Below are positions 34,696 to 44,696 of a stretch of 64,000 nucleotides of DNA, in pieces. Positions within the stretch are counted from its first letter, which is position 1; every line of letters begins with the position of its first letter. Source of the DNA: Paenibacillus woosongensis (GTDB taxonomy: Bacteria > Bacillota > Bacilli > Paenibacillales > Paenibacillaceae). Where the stretch lies: NCBI RefSeq assembly GCF_009725165.1, contig NZ_WNZW01000003.1, positions 248,001-312,000 of the forward strand. The letters run 5' to 3'. A program made the position numbers and the translations under genes. The notes under the pieces are model-generated. The model ran no database searches. It was not told the origin of the DNA and saw nothing but the letters and a program-made list of their open reading frames with translations.

Positions 34696-36900
34696 ATGAC
34701 GTGGCAGCTCATTAACTTGGTTTTGTTTCTGATTGCAACGGGGCTTGGCCTATATTTGTTCGCGGTCGTTGTCCATCGCCGTTACAGCTACCTGAAGCTC
34801 GGAAAAAGCGTTGAGCCGCGACAACGCGGCATGGGTAGGACGGCTGAATATTTGTCCGAGGTATTCGGCCAAAAGAAGCTGCTGAAGGACCTGCCAAGCG
34901 GCCTGATGCATATCGTCATTTTTTACGGATTCATTATTTTGCAGTTCGGCGCCTTGGATCTGATTGTCAAAGGTTTGGCCAAAGGCAGGCATTTGCCCCT
35001 TCCTGCCTACGAGTCCTTCGGCCTGCTGCAGGAGATTACGGTTCTGCTCATTTTGCTGGCTATGGGTTATGCCTCTTATCGCCGTTACGGCGAGAAGCTG
35101 GCCCGGCTGAAAAGGGGCTGGAAGCCCAGTATCGTCGTTATGTTCATCTATTCGCTCATGCTGACCGTTCTGTTATCGCTCGCCTTCGAACGGCTTTGGC
35201 TCGGGCTGGAGCCATCCGGCTACGCCCCCATTTCCTCACTAATCGCAGCAGCGTTTGCCGGGATACCGCAATCTTCCGCAGCTATTTTCTTTTACCTGTT
35301 CTGGTGGCTGCATTTACTCATACTGCTGTCCTTCTTAGTTTACGTTCCCCAATCGAAGCATTTTCACATCATTACAGCACCGATTAACCTGTGGCTGCGC
35401 CGCAGCGAACCCGCAGGGCGCTTGAAGAAGCTGGATCTCGAAGATGAAGAGGCCGAGAGCTTCGGCGCCGGCAGGATCGAGGATTTCACCCAAAAGCAGA
35501 TGCTCGACTTCTACGCCTGCGTGGAGTGTGGCCGCTGCACGAACGCCTGCCCGGCATCGAATACCGGCAAGCCATTGTCGCCAATGCATCTAATCACGAA
35601 GCTGCGCGATCATTTACAGGAGAAAGGAACTGTGGTTACCGGGAAATCACCCCATGTGCCGGCCTTAGCTAACTCCATGCACGGCGCTCACGCCCTTGAG
35701 CTTGCGCCCGCAGCTGAATCTCTTAAGCCAGCTTGGTGCGACAAGGCCGGCATAACCAATATCGCGCCTACGATGGATTGGCATAAAGCCACCTGGAGGC
35801 TTCAGGATGAATCATCTCCCGAGGATGTCACTATGATCGGCGGGGTGATGACGGAAGAGGAAATTTGGTCCTGCACGACCTGCCGGAACTGTGAGGATCA
35901 GTGTCCTGTCGGCAATGAGCACGTTGATAAGATCATCGATTTGCGCCGCCATCTCGTTCTCATGGAAGGCCGTCTCCCCCAGGAAGGACAGCGTGCAATG
36001 ACCAACATCGAACGACAGGGAAATCCCTGGGGGCTTAGCCGTACCGACCGGGCGAACTGGACCGGAGAGGTGGAGGGAATTTCCGTCCCTACAGTCCGGG
36101 AGAATCCCGAGTTCGAATATTTGTTTTTCGTCGGGTCGATGGGCTCTTATGATCAGCGCAGCCGCAAAATATCGAAGGCTTTCGTCCGTCTCCTGCACGA
36201 AGCCGGTGTGAGCTTTGCAATACTCGGCAATGAGGAGAGGAATTCAGGCGATACGCCGCGGCGGCTAGGCAATGAGCTTCTGTATCAACAGCTGTGCCAG
36301 GAGAATATCGATACCTTCCGCAAGTATGGCGTCCGCAAAATCGTGACGGCCTGTCCGCACACGTTCAATACGCTGAAGAACGAATATCCTGATTTCGGGC
36401 TGGAGGAGGTGGATGTGCTGCATCATACACAGCTGCTGAGCCAGCTGATGACAGAGGGGCGGCTCGTCCCGAGACGTGAAGTGAACGAGCGAATCACTTA
36501 CCACGACTCCTGCTATCTTGGCCGATACAACAATGTATATGAGGAGCCCAGGGCTGTGCTTCGTGCCATTCCCGGCGTGCAGCTTGTTGAAATGGATCGC
36601 ACCCGGGAAAACGGTATGTGCTGCGGGGCCGGAGGCGGGCTCATGTGGATGGAGGAGAACAGCGGGAAACGGGTCAACGAGGCCAGAACTGAACAGGCGC
36701 TGGAGGTAAATCCAAGCTTGATCAGCAGTGCATGCCCTTACTGCCTTACGATGCTGGAGGATGGCACGAAACTGAAGGAGGCCGATGATACGGTCAAAAC
36801 AAAGGATATCGCAGAAATATTGGCGCTGTCCGTGTTTGGCAGTGATGCGGCAGTTACGGGACAGCCGGAAATGATGATTATTCCTGAGAGAAGCATATAG
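34696..36900 (+). CDS. fadF: Membrane Fe-S oxidoreductase FadF (YwjF type)
   Basis: 734 aa. Probable ETF:quinone-type reductase of beta-oxidation. The N-terminal 220 residues carry five or six membrane helices. Two [4Fe-4S] motifs follow: CVECGRCTNACPA near residue 275 and CTTCRNCEDQCPV near 395. Two CCG domains of heterodisulfide reductase type follow, with ACPHTFNTLKNEYP and HDSCYLGRYNNVY plus ENGMCCGAGGGLMW. First gene of the rightward fad operon; starts are GGAAAGC-ATG at 34696. In Bacillus the orthologue lies beside fadE and works with EtfAB. Confidence 0.93.
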   Translation: MTWQLINLVLFLIATGLGLYLFAVVVHRRYSYLKLGKSVEPRQRGMGRTAEYLSEVFGQKKLLKDLPSGLMHIVIFYGFIILQFGALDLIVKGLAKGRHLPLPAYESFGLLQEITVLLILLAMGYASYRRYGEKLARLKRGWKPSIVVMFIYSLMLTVLLSLAFERLWLGLEPSGYAPISSLIAAAFAGIPQSSAAIFFYLFWWLHLLILLSFLVYVPQSKHFHIITAPINLWLRRSEPAGRLKKLDLEDEEAESFGAGRIEDFTQKQMLDFYACVECGRCTNACPASNTGKPLSPMHLITKLRDHLQEKGTVVTGKSPHVPALANSMHGAHALELAPAAESLKPAWCDKAGITNIAPTMDWHKATWRLQDESSPEDVTMIGGVMTEEEIWSCTTCRNCEDQCPVGNEHVDKIIDLRRHLVLMEGRLPQEGQRAMTNIERQGNPWGLSRTDRANWTGEVEGISVPTVRENPEFEYLFFVGSMGSYDQRSRKISKAFVRLLHEAGVSFAILGNEERNSGDTPRRLGNELLYQQLCQENIDTFRKYGVRKIVTACPHTFNTLKNEYPDFGLEEVDVLHHTQLLSQLMTEGRLVPRREVNERITYHDSCYLGRYNNVYEEPRAVLRAIPGVQLVEMDRTRENGMCCGAGGGLMWMEENSGKRVNEARTEQALEVNPSLISSACPYCLTMLEDGTKLKEADDTVKTKDIAEILALSVFGSDAAVTGQPEMMIIPERSI

Positions 36901-36954
36901 CTGCCGTTCGAGCAAAAACACCTAAACAGCAAATGGCATGGGAGGGGAAGGAAT

Positions 36955-39348
36955 ATGTTCAAACCGATTACAACTGCGGCCGTCATCGGCTCCGGAGTTA
37001 TGGGCTCGGGGATTGCAGCGCAATTGGCGAATGTGGGGATATCGTGCCTTCTGCTAGATATCGTTCCGACACAGCTCACCGAGTCCGAAGCCGCAAAGGG
37101 ACTTACCCTGGAGGAACCGGCTGTGCGAAGCCGGCTTGCCTCGTCGGCCATTAAGCAGCTGGCAAAGACCAAACCGGCGCCGCTCTATGACGAGCGCTTC
37201 GCCAAACGGATTACCCCCGGAAATTTGGAAGATGATCTTCACCGCATTTCCGGCGTGGATTGGGTGATCGAGGCCGTTGTCGAGAATCTGGAGGTAAAGC
37301 GGAAGCTGCTAGGCGCTATCGAGCGGTATTGGCGGCCCGGCGTTGTCGTCAGCTCGAACACATCCGGGATCTCGATCAACGAGATGACGGAGGGGCGGTC
37401 GGAGGACTTCCGGCGTCATTTCCTCGGAACGCATTTCTTTAATCCCCCGAGGTATATGAAGCTGCTAGAAATTATCCCCGGAGACAACACAGATCCCGGC
37501 GTAGTGGCCAGGATGACCGAATTTGCGGAAAGGAAGCTCGGCAAGACGGTCGTCCAGGCCAAGGATACGCCGAATTTCATCGCCAACCGGATTGGAACAT
37601 ACGGGCTGCTCGTTACGCTGCGGGAAATGATTGCGAAGGGGTTGTCGGTGGAAGAGGTCGATGCCGTGACCGGTCCGGCGATGGGGCGGCCGAAGAGCGC
37701 GACATTTCGCACGCTCGATCTGGTCGGTCTGGATACGTTCGTGCATGTGGCGAACAATGTGTTCGAGCATGCAGCGAATGAGCAGGAACGAGCGGTGTTT
37801 GCCATTCCCGGTGTATTGAAAGAACTGGTCGATCAAGGCAGGCTGGGAGAGAAAACGGGGCAAGGCTTCTATAAAAAAGTGAAGGGTTCCGAGGGCAGCC
37901 AGATCCTTGCGCTTGATCTGGATTCGATGGAGTATAGGCCGGTTAAGAAACCGGCTTCCGGATCGCTGGAAGCGGCGAAGCTAGCGAAAGGCGCCAAGGC
38001 TAAGACAAAGGCGCTGCTGTCAGGCGGGGACCGTTATGCGGATTTTGCCTGGGACGTATGGAAACAGGTACTCCTGTATTCCGCGGAGAAGGTCGGCGAA
38101 ATCGCGGACAGTATCCGCGAGATCGATGAAGCGATGAAATGGGGCTTCAATTGGGAGCTAGGTCCCTTTGAGACATGGGATGCCATTGGTTTGACCCGTT
38201 CTGTCGCACGGATGGAAGCCGAAGGGTTGAGTATTCCGGCCTGGGTGAAGGATTGGCTCGCGCAAGGAAATGAGACGTTCTACAAGAAGGAAAGCGGCGT
38301 CTTATTCCAGGCTTCGGGGCTGAAATATAAGCAGGTAGACATTCCGCCGGAGAGAATTTCCCTGCATGAGCTTAAAGAGCAGAACAAGATCGTTAAAGCA
38401 AACAGCGGAGCGAGCCTGATCGACCTGGGTGACGGCGTGGCCTGCCTCGAGTTCCATTCGCCGAACAATGCTATTGGAGGCGACATCCTGGCGATGATCT
38501 CGCAGAGCGTAGAGGAGGTGCGGCGAAATTTCGACGGTCTGGTCATTGCCAACCAGGGGCGTAATTTCTGTGTCGGCGCAAACCTGATGCTGCTGCTGAT
38601 GGAGGCCCAGGATGAAGAGTGGGATGAGATCGACGACATCATCCGCCTGTTTCAGAGCACGATGTACAATTTGAAGCGATTCGAGAAGCCTGTCGTGGCA
38701 GCTCCGCACCGAATGACGCTCGGCGGCGGCGTGGAAGCGTGCATGCCTGCGGATCAGGTGATCGCCGCGGCAGAGACATACTACGGGCTGGTCGAGGCCG
38801 GCGTCGGGCTGATTCCCGCCGGCGGAGGGTGCAAGGAGCTGGCGCTGCGGGCCAGCAGGCATGCGGGGGCGGACGGGGATTTGCAGCCTCTGCTCAACCG
38901 GGCCTTTGAGACGATTGGGATGGCCAAGGTGTCGAGCAGCGGATATGATGCCAAGACGCTCGGTTATCTCATGGAGCACGATCGGGTCGTTGTCAACCCG
39001 GATTACTTGATTCATGAGGCGAAGCAGGCGGTGCTTCGGATGTCGGCCGCCGGGTATGAACCGCCACAGGAGGAATTGATCCGCGTGGCCGGCTCTGAAG
39101 GCAAGGCGGTGCTGCAATTGGGCGCGATCGGTATGAGGGAGAGCCGCTATATCAGCGACCACGATCTGCTCATTGCGAAGAAGCTGGCTCATGTGCTGGC
39201 CGGCGGGGACGTTCCGCCGGGCAGCTATGTGAGCGAGCAATATATGCTCGACTTGGAGCGCGAGGCATTCCTCAGCCTCTGCGGCGAACCGAAGACCCGG
39301 CAGCGGATGCAGCATATGCTGGCTACCGGTAGGCCGCTGCGCAATTAA
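36955..39348 (+). CDS. fadN: 3-hydroxyacyl-CoA dehydrogenase / enoyl-CoA hydratase FadN
   Basis: 797 aa, bifunctional. N-terminal NAD-binding 3HCDH domain: AAVIGSGVMGSGIAAQLANV, SSNTSGISINEM, GTHFFNPPRYMKLLEIIPG and the 3HCDH C-terminal domain with DTPNFIANRIGTYGL. A second 3HCDH C-domain-like section (RYADFAWDVWKQVL) precedes the C-terminal crotonase domain from about residue 480, with FHSPNNAIGGDI, NFCVGANLMLLLMEAQ and MTLGGGVEACMPAD forming the oxyanion hole. Length and domain order match Bacillus FadN. 54 bases after fadF. Confidence 0.95.
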   Translation: MFKPITTAAVIGSGVMGSGIAAQLANVGISCLLLDIVPTQLTESEAAKGLTLEEPAVRSRLASSAIKQLAKTKPAPLYDERFAKRITPGNLEDDLHRISGVDWVIEAVVENLEVKRKLLGAIERYWRPGVVVSSNTSGISINEMTEGRSEDFRRHFLGTHFFNPPRYMKLLEIIPGDNTDPGVVARMTEFAERKLGKTVVQAKDTPNFIANRIGTYGLLVTLREMIAKGLSVEEVDAVTGPAMGRPKSATFRTLDLVGLDTFVHVANNVFEHAANEQERAVFAIPGVLKELVDQGRLGEKTGQGFYKKVKGSEGSQILALDLDSMEYRPVKKPASGSLEAAKLAKGAKAKTKALLSGGDRYADFAWDVWKQVLLYSAEKVGEIADSIREIDEAMKWGFNWELGPFETWDAIGLTRSVARMEAEGLSIPAWVKDWLAQGNETFYKKESGVLFQASGLKYKQVDIPPERISLHELKEQNKIVKANSGASLIDLGDGVACLEFHSPNNAIGGDILAMISQSVEEVRRNFDGLVIANQGRNFCVGANLMLLLMEAQDEEWDEIDDIIRLFQSTMYNLKRFEKPVVAAPHRMTLGGGVEACMPADQVIAAAETYYGLVEAGVGLIPAGGGCKELALRASRHAGADGDLQPLLNRAFETIGMAKVSSSGYDAKTLGYLMEHDRVVVNPDYLIHEAKQAVLRMSAAGYEPPQEELIRVAGSEGKAVLQLGAIGMRESRYISDHDLLIAKKLAHVLAGGDVPPGSYVSEQYMLDLEREAFLSLCGEPKTRQRMQHMLATGRPLRN

Positions 39349-39394
39349 GTTTTGAATCTCATGCCGGAGTTCAGATGAACAGGGGGGAGCAAGG

Positions 39395-40579
39395 ATGAGG
39401 GAAGCGGTAATTGTAGCGATGGCGAGAACTGCTGTCGGTAAAGCGAAGAAGGGCAGCCTGGCCCATGTCCGTGCGGACGATCTCGGCCGCACCGTGCTGG
39501 AGGCGGTTATGGAACGGGCTCCTGGCCTGGATAAAGGTGAGGTCGAGGATATTCTCATCGGCTGCGCCATGCCGGAGGGGGAGCAGGGACTTAATTTTGC
39601 CCGCATTATGGCGTTATATGCCGGATTTCCGGTAACTGTTCCGGCAATGACTGTCAATCGCTTCTGCTCCTCGGGGCTGCAGACGATCGCCCTGGCGGCG
39701 GAACGCATCATGCTGGGCCATGCTGACGTGATTATCGCAGGCGGCGTGGAGAGTATGAGCCATGTGCCCATGACCGGCTTCAAGGTGTCCCCGAATCCGC
39801 AGATCGTGGAGAAGCAGCCGGAAATTTACATGGCGATGGGTCATACCGCTGAGCGTGTTGCGGAGCGGTTCGGCGTTGCGAGAGAAGATCAGGATCGTTT
39901 TGCTCTAAGCTCGCACCGTAAAGCGGCGAAGGCGATCGCAGCCGGGAAATTTCGAGACGAGATTGTTCCGGTGCAGGTGGAGGAGAAAACCTTGGATGAG
40001 AGCGGGCATATCCGCAGCAGGACATTCGTTTTTGACGAGGACGAAGGGGTGAGGCAGGATACGACGCTTGAGGCGCTGTCCAGACTGAAGCCGGGCTTCA
40101 AGCTCGGCGGAACGGTAACGGCTGGCAACACGTCGCAAATGAGCGATGGAGCGGCAGCGGTCGTTGTGATGAGCAAGGAGAGCGCTGCGGCGAAGGGGTT
40201 GACGCCGCTGGCGACCTTCCGCTCCTTTGCGCTGAGCGGCGTGGAGCCGGAGATGATGGGCGTTGGTCCAGTCAAAGCCATTCCGAAGGCGCTGGCACAG
40301 GCGGGCATTTCGCAGAAAGACGTTGCGATCTATGAGATCAACGAGGCTTTCGCCTCGCAATGTCTGCATATTGTCCGCGAGCTAGGGATCGAGGAGGAGA
40401 AGGTCAATGTAAACGGGGGAGCGATCGCCCTTGGCCATCCGCTTGGCTGTACGGGGACGAAGCTGTCCGTCAGTCTGATTTCCGAATTGCGGCGGCGGGG
40501 CGGCGGGTACGGTGTCGTCTCGATGTGCATCGGGGGCGGTATGGGCGCAGCTAGCGTCTTTGAAGTGCATGGCAGGTAA
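39395..40579 (+). CDS. fadA: Acetyl-CoA acyltransferase (thiolase) FadA
   Basis: 394 aa thiolase. Nucleophile Cys in VNRFCSSGLQTIALAAERI (residue about 91), His and second Cys in NVNGGAIALGHPLGCTG and VSMCIGGGMGAASVFE. NEAFASQ marks the substrate loop. It is the last step of the spiral, releasing acetyl-CoA. AGGGGGGAG precedes the ATG; 46 bases after fadN. Confidence 0.96.
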   Translation: MREAVIVAMARTAVGKAKKGSLAHVRADDLGRTVLEAVMERAPGLDKGEVEDILIGCAMPEGEQGLNFARIMALYAGFPVTVPAMTVNRFCSSGLQTIALAAERIMLGHADVIIAGGVESMSHVPMTGFKVSPNPQIVEKQPEIYMAMGHTAERVAERFGVAREDQDRFALSSHRKAAKAIAAGKFRDEIVPVQVEEKTLDESGHIRSRTFVFDEDEGVRQDTTLEALSRLKPGFKLGGTVTAGNTSQMSDGAAAVVVMSKESAAAKGLTPLATFRSFALSGVEPEMMGVGPVKAIPKALAQAGISQKDVAIYEINEAFASQCLHIVRELGIEEEKVNVNGGAIALGHPLGCTGTKLSVSLISELRRRGGGYGVVSMCIGGGMGAASVFEVHGR

Positions 40580-40659
40580 CAGGCAGTGCCCGAGTGAGTA
40601 TTCAGAGTTTTGCATTTGCCGTCAAGTAGAAATCGGAAAGAAAAAGGAGCTGATAAAGG

Positions 40660-42474
40660 ATGAATAACGATACGGTCAAAGCGGCGGACACAACACGGGA
40701 ATCCGCACGTAAAGTGTTAGGCGGAGCCTTCGTGATTGAGGATCTGGACTGCCGCACAGTAACGACGCCGGAGGACTTCACGGAGGAGCACCGCATGATC
40801 GCCGGGACGACGGAGGATTTCGTGGCCACGGAAATTTTGCCGCGCGACGAAGAGATCGAGAAGCTGGACTATGAACTTACGGTGAAGCTGCTTAGAAAAG
40901 CAGGCGAGCTCGGACTGCTGGGCGCTGAAGTACCGGAGAGCTACGGCGGGATGGGGCTGGATAAAGTAAGCGCAACGCTGATCAATGAACGGTTAACGAA
41001 GGCATCTTCCTTCGCCCTCTCTGTCGGTGCGCATGTAGGCATAGGCACTCTTCCCATCGTGTATTTCGGGACGGAAGCGCAGAAGCAGAAATATTTGCCG
41101 CTGCTCGCGACCGGGGAGAAAATTGCCGCCTACTGCCTGACGGAGCCGTCCTCGGGCTCGGATGCGCTTGGCGCAAAGACGACGGCTGTGCTGTCTGAAG
41201 ACGGCTCGCATTACGTACTGAACGGAACAAAGCAATTCATCACAAATGCAGGCTTTGCCGACGTGTTCATCGTATATGCCAAAGTTGACGGTAAAGACTT
41301 CAGTACATTCATCGTCGAACGCGAAATGGAGGGCGTCAGCATTGGGCCCGAGGAGAAGAAGATGGGCATTAAGGGCTCCTCGACCTGCCCGCTCATTCTG
41401 GAGGACGTGAAGGTGCCTGCCGATAACCTGCTCTGGGAGGTTGGCAAAGGCCATCTGATTGCCTTTAACATCCTGAACATCGGCCGGTTCAAACTGGCTG
41501 CCGGCTGCGTCGGCGCAGCGAAGGATGCGATCCAGCATTCAGCTCAATATGCCAATGAACGCTCGCAGTTCGGCCGTCCGATCAGCTCTTTTCCGCTTAT
41601 TGGCCAGAAGCTGGCGGAGATGAACGTCCGCACCTTCGTCCTGGAAAGCATGGTGTATCGAACGGCTGGATTATTCGACGTCGGCCTCGCCGGGGTAGAT
41701 CATCAAAGTGCGGATGTCGGCTACCAGTCGGCCAAAGCGATCGCCGAATATCAGCTGGAGTGCTCGATCAATAAGGTGTTCGGCTCCGAGGTGCTGGACT
41801 TCGTCGCCGACGAGGGAGTTCAGATCCACGGCGGCTATGGATATATTCAGGAGTATCCTATCGAACGGATATACCGCGACTCGCGGATTAACCGCATATT
41901 CGAAGGGACAAACGAAATTAATCGATTGCTCATTCCGGGAACGCTTGTGAAGCGGGCGCTGAAGGGCGAGCTCCCTCTAATGCAGAAGGCGATGGCGCTG
42001 CAGTCGGAGCTGCTCGGCATGACGCCGCCTGCTTCCTTTGAAGGGACATTGGAGCAGGAAGCCCATATGCTGGCTATGGCCAAGAAGATATTCCTGATGA
42101 CAGGTGCGGGCGCGGTGCAGAAGTACCAAATGAAGCTGGAGCAGGAGCAGGAAATCCTGAGTCTGCTTGCCGATATGATGATTTCGATTTATGCGATGGA
42201 AAGCGCGCTGCTGAGAACCCTCAAAATTATGGAAACATCCCATGAGGCAAAGACGGAGCTTCCGGTCAAGATGACAACGTTGTTTATTCATGAGCAGTTC
42301 GGGCAGCTGGAAGGATGGGCGAAGGAGCTGCTGGCGGCGATGGAATCGGGGGATACGCTGCGGACGCAGTTGTCCGTGCTCAAGAAGCTGACGCGCAGAA
42401 CGCTGGTCGACCTTATAGGCTTGAAGCGGCAAATTGCCGGAAAAGTTATCGCTGCCGAGAAATACGTTGTGTAA
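40660..42474 (+). CDS. fadE: Acyl-CoA dehydrogenase FadE
   Basis: 604 aa, longer than the usual 380-aa enzymes because of a C-terminal extension of about 180 residues, as in Bacillus FadE. YCLTEPSSGSDALGAKTTA and STCPLILEDVKVPADNLLWE contact FAD and substrate; GVQIHGGYGYIQEYPIERIY carries the FAD site, and the catalytic Glu is in RIFEGTNEINRLLIPG. The extension (EQEAHMLAMAKKIFLMTGAG onward) is helical. Electrons go to EtfAB. AAAGGAG before ATG; 80 bases after fadA. Confidence 0.95.
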   Translation: MNNDTVKAADTTRESARKVLGGAFVIEDLDCRTVTTPEDFTEEHRMIAGTTEDFVATEILPRDEEIEKLDYELTVKLLRKAGELGLLGAEVPESYGGMGLDKVSATLINERLTKASSFALSVGAHVGIGTLPIVYFGTEAQKQKYLPLLATGEKIAAYCLTEPSSGSDALGAKTTAVLSEDGSHYVLNGTKQFITNAGFADVFIVYAKVDGKDFSTFIVEREMEGVSIGPEEKKMGIKGSSTCPLILEDVKVPADNLLWEVGKGHLIAFNILNIGRFKLAAGCVGAAKDAIQHSAQYANERSQFGRPISSFPLIGQKLAEMNVRTFVLESMVYRTAGLFDVGLAGVDHQSADVGYQSAKAIAEYQLECSINKVFGSEVLDFVADEGVQIHGGYGYIQEYPIERIYRDSRINRIFEGTNEINRLLIPGTLVKRALKGELPLMQKAMALQSELLGMTPPASFEGTLEQEAHMLAMAKKIFLMTGAGAVQKYQMKLEQEQEILSLLADMMISIYAMESALLRTLKIMETSHEAKTELPVKMTTLFIHEQFGQLEGWAKELLAAMESGDTLRTQLSVLKKLTRRTLVDLIGLKRQIAGKVIAAEKYVV

Positions 42475-42503
42475 CGAACATCCGAAGATAGGGGTGGACG
42501 GCA

Positions 42504-44186
42504 ATGTCAAACAAACCTTGGTTGAGACATTATCCCGCTGAAGTACCACCGACCTTTGAATATCCTGCACATAATCTGGCAAAGTTTCTGGTAGATTCCG
42601 CAGCAGGTCATCCGGAGAAAATCGCTCTTGAATTTATGGGCGCCAAAATAAGCTACGGCACACTGCTTGATCACTGCTTTCGTTTTGCCAATGCACTGTT
42701 GAAGCTGGGTATTGGAAAAGGGGAGAGGGTAGCGGTCATGCTGCCCAATTGCCCACAGTCCGTAATCGCTTATTACGGGACTCTGCTGATGGGCGGGATC
42801 GTCGTCATGACGAACCCGCTCTATATGCCCCGGGAGTTGGAGCATCAGCTTAAGGATGCCGACGTCCGCTTGATCGTTACATTGGATGCGCTTGTCGCTC
42901 GCGTTAAGAATGCAATTGGCGTGGGCGGAGGCGGCTTAGACTATATTCTCGTCACCTCGGTGAAGGATTATTTGCCTTTTCCCAAAAACATGCTGTATCC
43001 CATCAAGGCCAAAAAGGACGGCATGTACGTGAAGATAGACTACGACCGCAGGGTGCTTTCTTTAAAAAAACTAATCAAGGGAGCTTCACCAGAGCCCTGC
43101 GAGGCTTCAGTGGACGGTGAAAAGGATTTGGCGCTAATACAATATACGGGTGGGACGACAGGCTTCGCGAAAGGCGTGATGCTGACGCACGCTAACTTAG
43201 TGGCAAATACGCTGCAGACACATCTGTGGTTCTACCGCGGCCGAGAGGCAGAGGAGAAATATTTGGCGGCGCTCCCGTTTTTTCATGTGTTCGGCATGAC
43301 AGTGCTTCTGAATAAAGCGGTGTATATGGCCGGAACGCTAATTTTGATGCCGAGGTTCGAGGTAGATCAGATTTTGAAGGCGATTGATCGGCAGAGGCCG
43401 ACCGTATTCCCCGGGGCGCCAACGATGTATGTGGCGATCATTAACCATCCGGATGTCCGGAAATACGATTTATCCTCCATCAATGTATGCATCAGCGGCG
43501 CCGCGCCGCTGCCGCTTGAGGTTCAGACCCGGTTCGAGGCATTGACAGGGGGCAAGCTGATCGAAGGTTACGGCTTGACAGAGGCGTCTCCCGTCACGCA
43601 TGCCAACAACATTTGGGAGAAGCGGAAGAGCGGTTCAATCGGCATCCCCTTTCCTGATACGGAAGCCCGCATCGTAGTTCCGGATACGCTGGAGGATGTA
43701 AAGCCTGGCGAAATCGGCGAGTTGGCCGTGCGCGGCCCCCAGGTCATGAAAGGTTACTGGAACAGGCCGGAGGATACGTATAAAACGCTAAAAGAAGGCT
43801 GGCTGCTGACCGGGGATTTGGGGCGCATGGACGAGGACGGATTTTTCTACATTCTCGATCGGCGTAAGGACTTGATTATTGCGGGCGGTTACAATATATA
43901 TCCCCGTGAGGTCGAGGAAGTGCTCTTCGAGCATCCCGACGTTGCCGAGGCTATTGTCGCCGGCGTATTCGACCCTTATCGCGGAGAAACGGTGAAAGCA
44001 TACGTAGTCCTGCGCAGCGGAGCGGTGCCCGACGAAGCGTCACTGAAGCAATGGTGCAAAGAGAAGCTTGCTGCCTATAAAGTGCCCAAAATTTACGAGT
44101 TCCGCGACAGTCTGCCAAAGACGCTTGCCGGCAAGGTGCTGCGCCGCAAACTCGTTGAGGAAGAGAACGAGAAGCCGCAACTATGA
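42504..44186 (+). CDS. lcfA: Long-chain fatty-acid-CoA ligase
   Basis: 560 aa ANL-superfamily ligase. The P-loop is YTGGTTGFAKGVMLTHANL, followed by GAAPLPLEV, GYGLTEASPVTH (A5), GWLLTGDLGRMDEDGFFYIL (A7), DRRKDLIIAGGYNIYPREVE (A8) and the catalytic Lys of KTLAGKVLRRKL (A10). It activates fatty acids for the pathway encoded upstream. AGGGGTGG precedes the ATG; 29 bases after fadE. Confidence 0.95.
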   Translation: MSNKPWLRHYPAEVPPTFEYPAHNLAKFLVDSAAGHPEKIALEFMGAKISYGTLLDHCFRFANALLKLGIGKGERVAVMLPNCPQSVIAYYGTLLMGGIVVMTNPLYMPRELEHQLKDADVRLIVTLDALVARVKNAIGVGGGGLDYILVTSVKDYLPFPKNMLYPIKAKKDGMYVKIDYDRRVLSLKKLIKGASPEPCEASVDGEKDLALIQYTGGTTGFAKGVMLTHANLVANTLQTHLWFYRGREAEEKYLAALPFFHVFGMTVLLNKAVYMAGTLILMPRFEVDQILKAIDRQRPTVFPGAPTMYVAIINHPDVRKYDLSSINVCISGAAPLPLEVQTRFEALTGGKLIEGYGLTEASPVTHANNIWEKRKSGSIGIPFPDTEARIVVPDTLEDVKPGEIGELAVRGPQVMKGYWNRPEDTYKTLKEGWLLTGDLGRMDEDGFFYILDRRKDLIIAGGYNIYPREVEEVLFEHPDVAEAIVAGVFDPYRGETVKAYVVLRSGAVPDEASLKQWCKEKLAAYKVPKIYEFRDSLPKTLAGKVLRRKLVEEENEKPQL

Positions 44187-44211
44187 TCCCGGAAGAAGGG
44201 AGAAGCAGGTT

Positions 44212-44649
44212 ATGAATGCAGATACAGAAGACAAGGACGCTTTGCAGCGTAATATTGAGAAATGGAATGCCATGGCCCAGAATACGTTTTGGGATTACCT
44301 GGGCTGCGAAATTGCGGAAATTCAGGAGGGAAAAGTCATCGTGACGCTGGACATTCAGCCTCATCATCTGAACCTCATCGGCATCGTCCACGGCGGAGTG
44401 TATGCCACGCTTGTCGATTCGGCGATGGGACTGACCGCCATGCTTGCGCGTCCTCATGACAGCGTCGTGACAACCAATCTCAGCATGAACTATGTTGCGA
44501 AGGCCGAACAGGGACGCATCTCCGTTACTGCTGAAATCGTACACAGTTCCCGCAAATCCATTTCGACCCAGGCTTATGCCCGGCTGGAAAATGGGGAGCT
44601 TTGCGCCTTTGGCAGCGGGACATTTCGCGTCATTAACGGAACGGGATAA
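44212..44649 (+). CDS. PaaI-type hotdog thioesterase
   Basis: 145 aa. Hotdog fold: the catalytic loop is GIVHGGVYATLVDSAMGLTA, with HGG and Asp of VDSA as in PaaI/YdiI enzymes, and VTTNLSMNYVAKAEQGRISV is the central strand. It probably releases CoA from stalled acyl-CoA intermediates of the same operon. The frame is open upstream to 44068 within lcfA; the ATG at 44212, after GAAGGGAGAAGCAGG, was chosen. It is the last gene of the fad operon, 25 bases after lcfA. Confidence 0.9.
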   Translation: MNADTEDKDALQRNIEKWNAMAQNTFWDYLGCEIAEIQEGKVIVTLDIQPHHLNLIGIVHGGVYATLVDSAMGLTAMLARPHDSVVTTNLSMNYVAKAEQGRISVTAEIVHSSRKSISTQAYARLENGELCAFGSGTFRVINGTG

Positions 44650-44661
44650 ATGCTCGCGATA

Positions 44662-44695
44662 AATAAACCGACCTTTGGAGCAAGGTCGGTTTATT
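44662..44695. terminator. Bidirectional terminator ending the fad operon
   Basis: AATAAACCGACCTT, six-base loop, AAGGTCGGTTTATT: a perfect 14-bp stem between converging genes. Confidence 0.9.
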
Positions 44696-44696
44696 G

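Noticed and set aside
38302-39783. 493-codon open frame on the minus strand across fadN and fadA
   Set aside because: Antisense to two well-identified enzymes, rich in His, Arg and Gln as expected for a high-GC shadow frame, and no ribosome site.
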